Shown here: positions 1 through 8,528 of the stretch, one piece after another
Numbering within the stretch: the first letter of the stretch is position 1
How the letters are laid out: each line of letters starts with the position of its first letter
Assembly: GCA_003241645.1 (NCBI GenBank)
Contig: QFOX01000027.1
Location: 1 to 27,156 of the forward strand
Reading direction: 5' to 3'
Source of the DNA: Azospirillum brasilense
GTDB taxonomy: Bacteria; Pseudomonadota; Alphaproteobacteria; Rickettsiales; UBA3002
Length of the DNA: 27,156 bases
Translations under genes and position numbers: made by a program
The notes under the pieces: model-generated
Told to the model about the DNA's origin: nothing
The model's database searches: none
The model's input: the letters and a program-made list of their open reading frames with translations, nothing else

Positions 1-2
1 TG

Positions 3-644
3 CAGGTCATCAACCCCGATCGTCTGGTGAAAGAAGGCGCGGTATCGCGTAGTCGTAACGACCAAACGCTTAACCAGAAGCAAACTACAGAGGCGGCGCT
101 TGTCGGTGCGCAGGAGCGCCTTGGCGCGGCGAAAGAAGCGGTGGATGCGGCGCGTGCCGAAGTGGCGCGCCAGAAAGATTTGCTCGCCGACAAAGACTTA
201 AAAGCGCCGCGTGCAGGCCGCGTGCTCTATAAGCTGACGGAACCCGGCGAAGTCGTACCAAGCGGCGGCAAGGTGGTTACACTGCTTGATCTCACCGACG
301 TTTACATGACGGTGTTTTATTCCACCGAGGTGGTCGGCAAACTGCGACTGGGGGATGAGGCACGCATCGTGCTGGATGCCTTCCCGGCTGTCGTCATTCC
401 GGCGAAAATTTCGTATATTTCACCCGAAGCGCAGTTCACGCCGCGTCAGGTGGAAACCAAAACCGAGCGTGAAAAAATGACGTTTCGGGTGAAGGTGCGC
501 ATCCCGGCACCGCTGCTTAAGAAACATCTGGAAGCGGTGAAAACCGGGCTTCCAGGCGTTGCTTATGTGCGCACGGGGAAAGATGCGCCCTGGCCGGAGT
601 TTTTAACCGTAAAACCGGAACTGCTCAACGACAGCAAGGAATAA
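3..644 (+). CDS. HlyD/YhiI-type membrane fusion protein, 5' end missing
   Basis: Periplasmic adaptor subunit that should link the inner-membrane transporter encoded next to an outer-membrane channel. The open frame runs in from the left edge (the residues before the GTG at 27 are also open), so only about the last 213 residues are here. It begins in a charged helical region rich in Ala, Glu and Lys, typical of the adaptor coiled-coil hairpin. It continues into the second half of the lipoyl-like domain (DKDLKAPRAGRVLYKLTEPG, G-E-V-V), then the beta-barrel domain. The stop is 2 bases before the rbbA-like ATG, and an AAGGA ribosome site lies in its last codons, so the two are co-transcribed. Gene order matches E. 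coli yhiI-rbbA-yhhJ. Family call is firm; substrate is unknown. Confidence 0.85.
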   Translation, partial: QVINPDRLVKEGAVSRSRNDQTLNQKQTTEAALVGAQERLGAAKEAVDAARAEVARQKDLLADKDLKAPRAGRVLYKLTEPGEVVPSGGKVVTLLDLTDVYMTVFYSTEVVGKLRLGDEARIVLDAFPAVVIPAKISYISPEAQFTPRQVETKTEREKMTFRVKVRIPAPLLKKHLEAVKTGLPGVAYVRTGKDAPWPEFLTVKPELLNDSKE

Positions 645-646
645 TC

Positions 647-3355
647 ATGGGCGCGTTAGTCACAGCAGAGGGGCTATCGCACCGTTACCGAAGGACGCAG
701 GCGCTTGATGGGATCAGCCTCACGCTCGCGGCAGGTAAAAGCGCGGCATTCATCGGGCCGGACGGAGTGGGTAAATCCACATTACTTGCACTCATCGCCG
801 GTGCCAAACGCATGCAGGAGGGGTCGCTCACGGTTTTTGGTGGCGATGTGCGCACAAAATCCATGCGGCGCGAACTGCAACAGCGCGTGGCCTACATGCC
901 TCAGGGGCTGGGAAAAAATCTCTATCCCGAACTTAGCATCCGTGAGAATCTCGAATTTTTCGGGCGGCTTTATGAGCAAGGCAAAGCCGAGCGCGAGCAG
1001 CGCATCCATCACCTGCTCGAGGCCACCGGCCTTGCGTCATTTATCGACCGCCCGGCTGGAAAATTATCCGGCGGCATGAAACAGAAGCTGGGGCTTTGTT
1101 GTGCGCTGATTCACGATCCGGAATTACTCATTCTCGACGAGCCGACCACCGGCGTTGACCCTCTCTCGCGGCGGCAATTCTGGAACCTCATCGACAGCAT
1201 CCGCGCCGAGCAGAAGAATCTTACCGTACTGGTCGCCACCTCCTACATGGAGGAGGCCGCACAATTCGATACGGTCATCATGATGGATGCAGGGAAAATC
1301 CTTGCCCAAGGCACCGCCGCCGAACTGAAAGCGCAATGCGGCGAGGACGATCTGGAAAAAGCGTTTATCGCCTTCCTGCCGGAGGAAAAACGCCGCGATC
1401 ATGTCGTGCCGAACGTGCAAAAGCGGGATTTATCGGCCCAGCCGATGGCGATTGAAGCCAAGGGACTTACCCGCCGCTTTGGTGCTTTTACGGCGGTCGA
1501 TCATGTGAATTTCAAAATCCCCACCGGTGAGATTTATGGGTTCCTTGGTTCCAATGGTTGCGGCAAAACCACCACCATGAAAATGCTCACTGGCCTGTTG
1601 CCGGTGAGCGAAGGCGAATCTTCGCTGTTTGGACAAAAGCTGGTCGCGGGCGATATCAATAACCGCCGCCGTATCGGCTATATGTCGCAGGCCTTCTCGC
1701 TGTATGGCGAACTCACCGTGCAGCAAAACCTGACCCTGCACGCCAATCTTTTCGGGCTGGAAAAAGAAAAAGCGGCAGAGCGCATTGCGTGGATCTACGA
1801 GACGTTTGATCTTGCCGCCTACAAAAACGCCAATTCCGGCGCGTTGCCACTGGGTGTGCGCCAGCGTTTGTCGCTAGCCGTGGCGGTGATTCACGCGCCG
1901 GAAATCCTGATTCTCGATGAGCCCACTTCCGGCGTCGATCCCGTCGCACGCGATAATTTCTGGGCGTTGCTCATCGATTTGGCGCACCAACAGCAGGTGA
2001 CCATCTTTATCTCCACCCATTTCATGAACGAAGCGGCGCGTTGCGACCGTATCTCGCTGATGCATGCGGGTAAAGTCATCGCCACCGGCACGCCAGAGGA
2101 ACTTCGCGAAGCCAAGCATGCAGCCACTCTCGATGATGCATTCGTGTCCTATCTGGAAGAAGCGCTGGGGGAATCGTCGCAAACGCAGGTTGCGGTAACG
2201 CTGGAAAGTCCATCCACTATCTCCGCGAAGCCGCCCAAAGCCTCCTTATTTTCCGTTGCCCGCATGATGGCCTATGTGCGCCGCGAACTTCTGGAACTCA
2301 AGCGCGATCCCATTCGTTTGGGCGTGGCGACGCTTGGTTCGTCGCTGCTGATGTTGGTGTTTGGCTTCGGCATCACGCTCGATGTCGATTCCCTGCGTTA
2401 CGCTGTGCTCGACCGTGACCAGTCGCCCGAAAGCCGCCTCTATGTTGAGGCGTTTGCTGGATCGAGTTATTTTAAGCAGCGTCCGACATTGGCCAGCCAT
2501 GCCGATCTGCTGGCGCGGATGAAGGATGGCACGGTCTCGCTTGCCCTCGAAATCCCGCCGGATTTTGGCAAAAACCTTCGTCGCAGCCGACCCACCGAGA
2601 TTGCCGCCACTATCGACGGGGCCACGCCATTTCGGGCGGAAACCATCGGCGGCTATGTGCAGGGGATCCATCAGCGTTTTCTAAAAGATGAACGCCTGCT
2701 ACCCACATCGCCCCTCGTGCTGGAAAGCCGCTACCGGTATAATCAATCGTTCGAGAGCATCAATGCCATCGTGCCGTCTGTGATGGGGCTGCTGCTGGTG
2801 TTTATTCCGGCGATTCTGGCGGCGCTGTCGGTGGTGCGCGAGAAGGAAATGGGGTCGATTGCCAATCTGTATGTCACACCGGTATCGCGCGCTGAGTTTA
2901 TCCTCGGCAAGCAAATCCCCTACGTATTGTTCTCGATGGCGAGCTTCACCATCATGTTCCTGCTCGCCATTTTTGTCTTTGGCATTGCACTTAAAGGTAG
3001 CCTGCTTGGGCTGGTTCTGGGTGCGCTCGCCTATGTGGCGGCAACGACCGGCCTTGGCCTGCTGGTTTCCTCCTTCACCCGTTCGCAGATCGCCGCATTG
3101 TTCGGCACGGCGATCCTCACCATGATGCCCGCGACGCAATTCTCCGGCATGCTGCGCCCGGTGGCGACACTGGAAGGTAGCGCCTATTGGATCGGTACGT
3201 TTTACCCCACCACCTATTTTCTCAAAATCAGCGTTGGCGCGTTTACCAAGGGGCTGGATTTCGTGTCCCTTCTGCCCTTTGTCGCCCATCTTGCCTTGTT
3301 CGCACCTGTTTTGCTTGCCTTGAATATTCTCACCTTGAGGAAGCAGGAAACATGA
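647..3355 (+). CDS. rbbA: RbbA-like ABC transporter: two ATPase domains fused to an ABC-2 permease
   Basis: A 902-residue fusion of two nucleotide-binding domains and one membrane domain, close to the length of E. coli RbbA (YhiH), which is described as a ribosome-associated ATPase/transporter. ATPase 1 has Walker A GPDGVGKST (residues 37-45), signature LSGGMKQKLG and Walker B LLILDEPTTGVDP. ATPase 2 has Walker A GSNGCGKTT and Walker B ILILDEPTSGVDP, but its signature is the degenerate LPLGVRQRLS, as I recall for this family. From about residue 560 there is one membrane helix, a periplasmic stretch, then a cluster of helices (ABC-2 permease). The ATG follows AAGGA at 636-640. The TGA overlaps the next gene's ATG (ATGA). 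Probable role: export driven with the adaptor upstream and the permease downstream. Substrate unknown. Confidence 0.9.
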   Translation: MGALVTAEGLSHRYRRTQALDGISLTLAAGKSAAFIGPDGVGKSTLLALIAGAKRMQEGSLTVFGGDVRTKSMRRELQQRVAYMPQGLGKNLYPELSIRENLEFFGRLYEQGKAEREQRIHHLLEATGLASFIDRPAGKLSGGMKQKLGLCCALIHDPELLILDEPTTGVDPLSRRQFWNLIDSIRAEQKNLTVLVATSYMEEAAQFDTVIMMDAGKILAQGTAAELKAQCGEDDLEKAFIAFLPEEKRRDHVVPNVQKRDLSAQPMAIEAKGLTRRFGAFTAVDHVNFKIPTGEIYGFLGSNGCGKTTTMKMLTGLLPVSEGESSLFGQKLVAGDINNRRRIGYMSQAFSLYGELTVQQNLTLHANLFGLEKEKAAERIAWIYETFDLAAYKNANSGALPLGVRQRLSLAVAVIHAPEILILDEPTSGVDPVARDNFWALLIDLAHQQQVTIFISTHFMNEAARCDRISLMHAGKVIATGTPEELREAKHAATLDDAFVSYLEEALGESSQTQVAVTLESPSTISAKPPKASLFSVARMMAYVRRELLELKRDPIRLGVATLGSSLLMLVFGFGITLDVDSLRYAVLDRDQSPESRLYVEAFAGSSYFKQRPTLASHADLLARMKDGTVSLALEIPPDFGKNLRRSRPTEIAATIDGATPFRAETIGGYVQGIHQRFLKDERLLPTSPLVLESRYRYNQSFESINAIVPSVMGLLLVFIPAILAALSVVREKEMGSIANLYVTPVSRAEFILGKQIPYVLFSMASFTIMFLLAIFVFGIALKGSLLGLVLGALAYVAATTGLGLLVSSFTRSQIAALFGTAILTMMPATQFSGMLRPVATLEGSAYWIGTFYPTTYFLKISVGAFTKGLDFVSLLPFVAHLALFAPVLLALNILTLRKQET

Positions 3356-4488
3356 GCAGCAGCCCAACCGCTTTCTGGCGCAACATCGCCTATCTCTGCC
3401 GCAAGGAATGGATCGCCCTGTTTCATGATGCGGTGCTGATGTTTTTTATCGTCTTTGCGTTCACTTTTTCGGTGTATCAGCAGGCAAAAGGCGGTTCGAT
3501 GGAATTGCATAAGGCCGCCATCGGCATTGTGGATGAAGACCATTCGCCACTTTCGCTGCGTTTTGCCGATGCACTGCTACCGCCCTATTTCGGCCGGGTG
3601 GAGCAAATCCATCATGCTGATGTCGACCGGGTGATGGAGGACGCTACCTATACGTTCGTACTGCAAATCCCGGCGCGGATGGAGAAAGACCTGCGCGCCG
3701 GAAAACACGTGACGCTGCAAGTGCTGATCGATGCCAGCGCTGTCGGTCAGGCGCAGATCGGCGCAGGCTATATTGAATCGATTTTTCAGACGGAAATGCT
3801 GCGCTATTTCGGGCAGCAGGATAAGGCCGCGTTGCCGGTCAATCTGGTCATTCGCTACGCTTATAATCAAGGTCAGAAACCGGAATGGTTCAGCGGGATC
3901 GCCGCACTGATCCAGAATATCACCATGCTGGCGATTCTGCTGACTGGCGCGGCGCTGCTGCGGGAGCGCGAGCGCGGCACCATCGAGCATTTGCTGGTGA
4001 TGCCGGTAACGCCGCTGCAGATCGTGCTCTCAAAAGTCATTGCCAACGGCGCGGTGATTCTGGTGATCACCTGGCTATCCATCGAAACGGTGGTGCGTCA
4101 TATGATCGGCGTTGACATTCAAGGATCGGTGCCACTGTTCATGCTGGTTTGTGCGCTCTATCTCTTTTTCACCACGGGGCTTGGTATTTTCCTCGGCACC
4201 ATTGCCCGTTCGATGCCGCAGATGGGCTTGCTGTTTATTCTCCTCATCCTGCCAATGAACCTGCTGTCGGGCGCGTTTACACCGCTGGAGAGTATGCCGC
4301 CGCTATTGCAGAAAATCGTTGTCTTCATGCCGTCTACGGCGTTTGTCAGTATGTCACAGGCCATTTTATTTCGTGGGGCGGGATTTAGCATCATCTGGCC
4401 GGACATGCTGCTCGTCACCGTCATTGGTCTCGCATTTTTCGGTTACAGCACCTGGCGCTTTCGCGGCTTTCTGGAGCGCCAGGGATAA
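3352..4488 (+). CDS. yhhJ: ABC-2 type permease, YhhJ-like
   Basis: Inner-membrane permease of 378 residues, likely to pair with the membrane half of the RbbA-like protein. An upstream in-frame extension to 3187 is open, but it lies inside rbbA. The ATG at 3352 is preferred because it overlaps the rbbA stop as ATGA, has GAGGAAGCAGGAAA just upstream, and gives the family's usual N-terminus: a short cytoplasmic stretch (RKEWIALFHD) and one membrane helix. A long periplasmic domain follows, then five to six helices. The segment RERERGTIEHLLVMPVTPLQ is the characteristic ABC-2 coupling loop. Function as an efflux subunit is inferred from family and operon order. Confidence 0.88.
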   Translation: MSSSPTAFWRNIAYLCRKEWIALFHDAVLMFFIVFAFTFSVYQQAKGGSMELHKAAIGIVDEDHSPLSLRFADALLPPYFGRVEQIHHADVDRVMEDATYTFVLQIPARMEKDLRAGKHVTLQVLIDASAVGQAQIGAGYIESIFQTEMLRYFGQQDKAALPVNLVIRYAYNQGQKPEWFSGIAALIQNITMLAILLTGAALLRERERGTIEHLLVMPVTPLQIVLSKVIANGAVILVITWLSIETVVRHMIGVDIQGSVPLFMLVCALYLFFTTGLGIFLGTIARSMPQMGLLFILLILPMNLLSGAFTPLESMPPLLQKIVVFMPSTAFVSMSQAILFRGAGFSIIWPDMLLVTVIGLAFFGYSTWRFRGFLERQG

Positions 4489-4512
4489 TTCAACTAGCCA
4501 CAGGAGAACTCT

Positions 4513-5058
4513 ATGACAGCATCCCTCTACGATATTGCCGTAAAACGCATCGACGGCACAGCGGCAACTCTTGGCGACTATCGCGGTAAGGCGTTGCTGG
4601 TAGTCAATGTCGCATCGAAATGCGGCCTGACCCCGCAATATGAAGGCTTGCAGAAACTCTACGATGCCAGCCATGTGAAAGGCTTAGAAATTTTGGGGTT
4701 CCCCGCCAATAATTTTGGCGCGCAGGAACCGGGAACAGAAGCGGAAATCAGCGATTTCTGCAGCCTCAATTATGGGGTGAGCTTCCCGATGTTCGAAAAA
4801 ATTTCCGTCAATGGTGCTGATCGCCACCCGCTCTACGCCGCGCTGATTAAAGCCAAGCCAAAGGCGGAAGGCACCGAGGCCGTTCGTGCCCGCCTTCAAG
4901 GAGATGGCATGATGCTCGGCGATGATTCCGACGTGCTGTGGAATTTTGAAAAATTTATCATCGACCGCAATGGCAACGTCATTGCCCGTCTCTCGCCTGA
5001 TATCACCGCCGAAGACCCGCGTCTTCTGAAGGCAGTCGAACAGGCTCTGGCCGCTTAA
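4513..5058 (+). CDS. Glutathione peroxidase family protein (thioredoxin-type, BtuE-like)
   Basis: Cytoplasmic peroxide reductase of 181 residues, the usual size. It has the NVASKCGLTPQY motif with peroxidatic Cys37 (Cys, not selenocysteine), FPANNFGAQEPG around residue 63, and LWNFEKF carrying the catalytic Trp/Asn. Cys83 in DFCSLNYGVSFPMF sits where thioredoxin-dependent members carry the resolving cysteine, so thioredoxin rather than glutathione is the likely reductant. Asn67 replaces the Gln of the common N-Q-F-G motif, which would alter the catalytic tetrad; the effect is not known. ATG follows CAGGAGA. It starts 24 bases after the efflux operon and may be co-transcribed with it and with the reductase that follows. 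Confidence 0.92.
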   Translation: MTASLYDIAVKRIDGTAATLGDYRGKALLVVNVASKCGLTPQYEGLQKLYDASHVKGLEILGFPANNFGAQEPGTEAEISDFCSLNYGVSFPMFEKISVNGADRHPLYAALIKAKPKAEGTEAVRARLQGDGMMLGDDSDVLWNFEKFIIDRNGNVIARLSPDITAEDPRLLKAVEQALAA

Positions 5059-5092
5059 CGCCACGGATCATTCATAAAAAAGGAGAACGATT

Positions 5093-5815
5093 ATGCCACG
5101 CACTGTTTTAATCACGGGAGGCACCACCGGCATCGGCGCGTGCACTGCACAGCATTTTAAGGCGGCGGGATATAATGTTGCCGTGAATTATGTCGGCGAC
5201 GAGGCACCGGCAAAAGCATTCACTCAGGAAACAGGGATTCCTGCGTTCAACTGGGATGTTTCCGATGCACAGGCCTGCCTGGATGGTGTGGCGCAGGTGA
5301 GTAAGTCGCTCGGCCCGGTGGATGTTCTGGTCAATAATGCAGGCATTATCCGCGATAAAAGTTTGCTGAAAATGGCGGTCGAGGAATGGCAAGCTGTACT
5401 CAATACGGATCTTGGCTCCTGCTTCAACATGGCGCGTGCCGTACTCCCCGCCATGAAGGAGCGCAAATTCGGACGGATCATCAGCCTCAGCTCCATCAAT
5501 GCGCTGGCCGGTCAATTCGGTCAAACCAACTATGCGGCGGCGAAAGCAGGCATCATCGGATTCAGCAAGTCGCTTGCGCTGGAAACCGCCCATAGCGGCA
5601 TTACTGTAAATGTCATCGCACCGGGTTATACGGAAACGTCGATGATGAAGGCAGTGCCGGAAGATGTGCTGAAAGGGATTATCGACAAGATCCCTCTCGG
5701 ACGCCTTGCCCGCCCACAGGAAATTGCGCGCGCCATCTTCTTCCTGGCGCAGGATGAGTCGGAATATATCACCGGCGAAACCTTGTCGGTCAATGGCGGT
5801 CTCTACATGCAATAA
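5093..5815 (+). CDS. phbB: Acetoacetyl-CoA reductase (short-chain dehydrogenase)
   Basis: NADPH-dependent reductase expected to make (R)-3-hydroxybutyryl-CoA from acetoacetyl-CoA for polyhydroxybutyrate. The 240 residues have the classical SDR layout: TGGTTGIG cofactor loop (8-15), NNAG (81-84), catalytic Ser134, Tyr147 and Lys151 (YAAAK), and a PGYTET motif after the active site. VNY after the second strand and the overall match to PhaB/PhbB-type sequences favour this over the related FabG. No phaA or phaC is in the window, so the pathway assignment rests on sequence alone. ATG is preceded by AAAAAAGGAGAA. This is the last gene before the accessory insert. Confidence 0.85.
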   Translation: MPRTVLITGGTTGIGACTAQHFKAAGYNVAVNYVGDEAPAKAFTQETGIPAFNWDVSDAQACLDGVAQVSKSLGPVDVLVNNAGIIRDKSLLKMAVEEWQAVLNTDLGSCFNMARAVLPAMKERKFGRIISLSSINALAGQFGQTNYAAAKAGIIGFSKSLALETAHSGITVNVIAPGYTETSMMKAVPEDVLKGIIDKIPLGRLARPQEIARAIFFLAQDESEYITGETLSVNGGLYMQ

Positions 5816-5829
5816 TCGAGAAAATCACC

Positions 5830-5946
5830 ATGCAGAGCCTAAAAAACAGTGGGTCAGTTACTCCTATAGAAAAAATGCCTGCGATTGCCGTTACGGCTGC
5901 CAGAGGCAGACTTGGTCACGCATTGGCCCAGGCTACGAGCAACTAG
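5830..5946 (+). pseudogene. Short remnant resembling the N-terminus of an NAD(P)-binding (NmrA-like) protein
   Basis: A 38-codon open frame 14 bases after phbB. Its second half, KMPAIAVTAARGRLGHALAQ, resembles the first beta strand and dinucleotide loop of NmrA-type NAD(P)-binding proteins (compare IAVTGATGxLG), with the first loop glycine replaced. It then stops at TAG, so at most the first 5-10% of such a gene would remain. A second open stretch in another frame (5971-6105, about 44 codons from a TTG) has no recognisable relative. Probably debris left by the insertion of the neighbouring cassette. The similarity is short and could be chance. Confidence 0.3.
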
Positions 5947-6221
5947 ATGATCCTGTAGATCAGGCATACATTGATTTTCAAATGGAAAGGTAAAACACTT
6001 ACCCTTCATTTGGAACATTATTTGGGGATTTCTATTTATTCTAAGCAGTTTGAACTGCAGGAGCTGCAGACAATTGCTAAGACCATTACTGCCAAAGTAG
6101 CTTAACCGTTAGCAACGCATGACCATATCTGGCAGATAGCTGGGTGAGTAGTGAATTTTTTATAATAGATTGACAAACTTCAATGCCTTACAACTAATCA
6201 CAAATCATCACAGTTTTGAGC

Positions 6222-6451
6222 AGATTCGAACTTTGTTGCAGTGTGTTGTGGTCGATATTTCAAGACTGTCTTTTCCCTTTGATTACAACAATTCGAACCA
6301 CTCCACGACACATAAATCAACACACTAACATCACAACTGTTTTGTGGTGGTTTGCCCAGTGTTGCCTTTATTTGCGCCGAAGTGTCCAACAACTGTCCCA
6401 TCCGGGACATTTCGGGACAACTGGTTCGAATGCCAAATATGCGGTTAGAGT
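6222..6451. repeat. Left copy of a ~230-bp direct repeat flanking the MuF cassette
   Basis: The repeat has conserved ends and an unrelated middle. The first 44 bases (6222-6265, beginning AGATTCGAACTTTG) are identical to 8529-8572. The last 78 bases (6374-6451) match 8682-8759 with about six differences. The roughly 108 bases between do not align. The last part holds TGTCC boxes at 6383 (degenerate) and 6394 and inverted GGGACA boxes at 6404 and 6414. In this copy the outer arm is damaged (GGGACAACTG instead of GGGACAGTTG). The rest of the gene-free stretch 5947-6566 shows only a possible TTGACA at 6170-6175 with a weak -10, and no gene that I can support. Confidence 0.85.
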
Positions 6452-6566
6452 CTACGAACTGCGCCAGCCGTTGTAGCAGCATTAAATGCGGCAATAGTAA
6501 TTCCACCCCTTCCGGCTAACGGATTTCCATGCATCCTTATAACAGCAGCAGGAGGCAGGATTTCAA

Positions 6567-7196
6567 ATGCAGTATTGGTATGGATTTACAGGCGAAGCGC
6601 TTGTCTTAGGATATGGGCGCGCAATACGCGGCCTCATCGATAGCGAGCAAGTGAGGCTCTTATACGAAGCAGCGAAAGAACAATCCGCACGGCATATAAA
6701 TGCGCCTGCTGAAACCTACATTGCTGCACTTGTCGCTGCTTTTGCAATGAAGCGTCTAGGCACACAAACAGGACAAACGAGCAGCTTTTCTTCAGTCGCC
6801 GAGATCATACGACTATTTGCAGGATTAAAGATTGAGCAAGTGGCGTTGAACTTCTGGAATGGCAGGATCGCCTGCACTTATGCAGATGCGTCTGAGAATG
6901 CCATTGCCGAGCGCATTGCGCAATCTCTCCAAACTGGTGAGCTACTTACGTTGCCACGTGATGCTTCCCAGTTGCATAGCGAGCGCATTAGCAATGAATT
7001 GCCCGGGGCCTTAAGCCATTTACTGGCACGCGCGAGTGCAGAGAAAAAGGCGTTCACTGATTATCTGCGGCGCGGAACACCACCCATCGTAACCACCACA
7101 CGATTCATGCACATGACAAAAGCTCGCAAGGTTTGCTGCACATGGGAGCGCGAAGCACAAATCGAACGGAAAGGCCATGCCTGTGAACATTGCTGA
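6567..7196 (+). CDS. Unknown protein encoded just upstream of the MuF gene
   Basis: A 205-residue product that I do not recognise. AGGAGG lies about ten bases before the ATG, so translation is very likely. It has no signal peptide or membrane helix. The first 160 residues are mixed charged helix with one short strand-like stretch (VALNFWNGRIACTYAD). The last 25 or so (KVCCTWEREAQIERKGHACEHC) are rich in Cys and His, with four cysteines that could bind metal. Its last 20 bases overlap the start of the MuF gene, so the pair is translationally coupled. In phage genomes the portal gene usually precedes muF, but this protein is far too short to be a portal. It may be a cassette-specific partner, or the broken end of a larger phage-derived gene. 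Confidence 0.6.
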   Translation: MQYWYGFTGEALVLGYGRAIRGLIDSEQVRLLYEAAKEQSARHINAPAETYIAALVAAFAMKRLGTQTGQTSSFSSVAEIIRLFAGLKIEQVALNFWNGRIACTYADASENAIAERIAQSLQTGELLTLPRDASQLHSERISNELPGALSHLLARASAEKKAFTDYLRRGTPPIVTTTRFMHMTKARKVCCTWEREAQIERKGHACEHC

Positions 7197-8130
7197 GACG
7201 ATGATCGCCGATGCAATGGAATGCTCTGCGCAATTTGCCAAGCAGGCTGCGCATGAGCATTTGCACGCGTTCACTGCGCAAATGCGTGAGTTATTCGGCA
7301 TCGAAAAGGTCACGCTAAACGAACCATATCTTCCATTTCTTCTGGTGCGCGCCGAACTGCGTTATTTGCGGCGATTGGCAAGGCTGGACGCGCGGCTGCA
7401 AGCAACGAAATCTTATGCTGCCTATGAGTGGAACGGGCTGGAGTATAAAGCGGATGATGCAGGTACATCTGATGCCGATGTTGCCTCCGCCATTCGTGCG
7501 GAAACTAACCGAGCCTCCATTGAAGCCAAACAGGATTTAGATGCAGCGCGTCAGCAGGCATTTGGCGTTACACAATACCAGTGGCACGGCGGCTCATGTT
7601 CCATTTGCGCACCCTATGATGGGCAGATTTGCACTTGGGGCGAAGGCATGCAGCCGGGCGGAGTTCACCCGAACTGCCAGTGCTCCGGGGCGCCCGTGGC
7701 CGATGAGGCAGGCGAAGCAAAACCACCACAGATAAGCGGTTCTGATATTGCAGATGCCGCGTTGTTATTGGCATCGATTATCCCGCATGTACGGGCAGGC
7801 AGAATTGCCGTTGCCGCTGTTCGCGGGCTAGGAAGCGTGGGTAGACGTGTATTAGGGCGCATAGGCAATCGCAACCCATCATCGACACCGCGAATGGATA
7901 ATACAAAAACTTGGCCGAAGCCACCGCGCGATGGAAAGTATAAGGAAGGTTTACCTTCGCGCACAAAACCTCGCAATAGAGGCGAAAAAAGTCTATATGA
8001 CGAGAATGGTGGTGAATGGCGTTATGATCCCGGCGATAAATATCACAATCCTCACTGGAATTATAAACCGCCCGGTAAGGCTCAAGAGTGGCAGAATATA
8101 ACGATCGGCGATTTGCCTCACCTAAAATAG
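7177..8130 (+). CDS. Phage Mu F-like (MuF) head protein with a C-terminal polymorphic-toxin-like tail
   Basis: The protein has 317 residues. Residues 1-130 are charged helices. Residues 134-170 carry the MuF signature: QWHGGSCSIC (Cys141, Cys144), DGQIC (Cys152), then HPNCQC (His164, Cys167, Cys169). Residues 190-221 are hydrophobic and Ala-rich. From about residue 240 the composition changes to a basic, Lys/Pro/Trp-rich tail (PRNRGEKSLYDENGGEWRYD, then DKYHNPHWNYK and EWQNI). This looks like the small nuclease-type toxin domains at the ends of polymorphic toxins; I cannot name the toxin family with certainty. MuF proteins sit in the phage capsid, and MuF-toxin fusions from temperate phages have been described. 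ATG 7177 has GGAAAGG very close upstream. A small downstream gene fits an immunity protein. No other phage structural gene is visible. Confidence 0.75.
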   Translation: MPVNIAETMIADAMECSAQFAKQAAHEHLHAFTAQMRELFGIEKVTLNEPYLPFLLVRAELRYLRRLARLDARLQATKSYAAYEWNGLEYKADDAGTSDADVASAIRAETNRASIEAKQDLDAARQQAFGVTQYQWHGGSCSICAPYDGQICTWGEGMQPGGVHPNCQCSGAPVADEAGEAKPPQISGSDIADAALLLASIIPHVRAGRIAVAAVRGLGSVGRRVLGRIGNRNPSSTPRMDNTKTWPKPPRDGKYKEGLPSRTKPRNRGEKSLYDENGGEWRYDPGDKYHNPHWNYKPPGKAQEWQNITIGDLPHLK

Positions 8131-8137
8131 GTATCAT

Positions 8138-8470
8138 ATGTTGAGAATGAAATTTTTTGAGGAATTTAAAAACGGCTACCCTTTCCTTGTTATCATAGGC
8201 GATAAGGAAGGATTGGGCGCTGCCTATCGTTTCTTTGCAAGCCAAAAAGAGGGTTATTTGAACGAGCCATCATTGGTATCAGAAGCTGATATCGCACCGC
8301 TTGAACAAAGTGCGCTTTTTCTTACCGAACAGGAATGCGAAGAGATTGCAGAGCATTTCAAAAATCTTAGCCTAGCAGACACTCCTTCCCATGCATATTT
8401 TGATACGCAAGCTTTAGGGGATGAGGTTGAAGTGATGATATCTTATGGGGAGTACGAAAAGCTTTTTTAA
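8138..8470 (+). CDS. Putative immunity protein for the MuF-linked toxin
   Basis: A 110-residue acidic protein starting 7 bases after the MuF-toxin stop. It is rich in Glu and Asp, has no membrane helix or signal peptide, and reads as an alternating alpha/beta fold (FLVIIGDKEGLGAAYRFFAS, then ALFLTEQECEEIAEHF, then EVEVMISYGEYEKLF). Size, charge opposite to the basic toxin tail, and position are what immunity proteins of polymorphic toxins usually show. I recognise no named immunity family. An alternative start is the ATG at 8147; the ribosome site is weak for both. The locus is more AT-rich than the neighbouring chromosome genes, consistent with transfer. Function is inferred from context only. 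Confidence 0.55.
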   Translation: MLRMKFFEEFKNGYPFLVIIGDKEGLGAAYRFFASQKEGYLNEPSLVSEADIAPLEQSALFLTEQECEEIAEHFKNLSLADTPSHAYFDTQALGDEVEVMISYGEYEKLF

Positions 8471-8528
8471 AACTGCTCGACTTACTCAACACATTGCAAC
8501 TCTTGGAAAATCATTGCAATTCTCAGCG

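Noticed and set aside
2699..3367. Minus-strand open frame of 222 codons opposite rbbA
   Set aside because: Shadow of the hydrophobic permease part of rbbA; charged low-complexity peptide with no known fold.
6161..6198. TATAAT at 6161 and TTGACA at 6170 as a strong promoter for the MuF cassette
   Set aside because: The two boxes are in the wrong order for one promoter. TTGACA pairs only with a weak -10 (ACTAAT, 6193) nearly 370 bases before the first gene, so no promoter is called.
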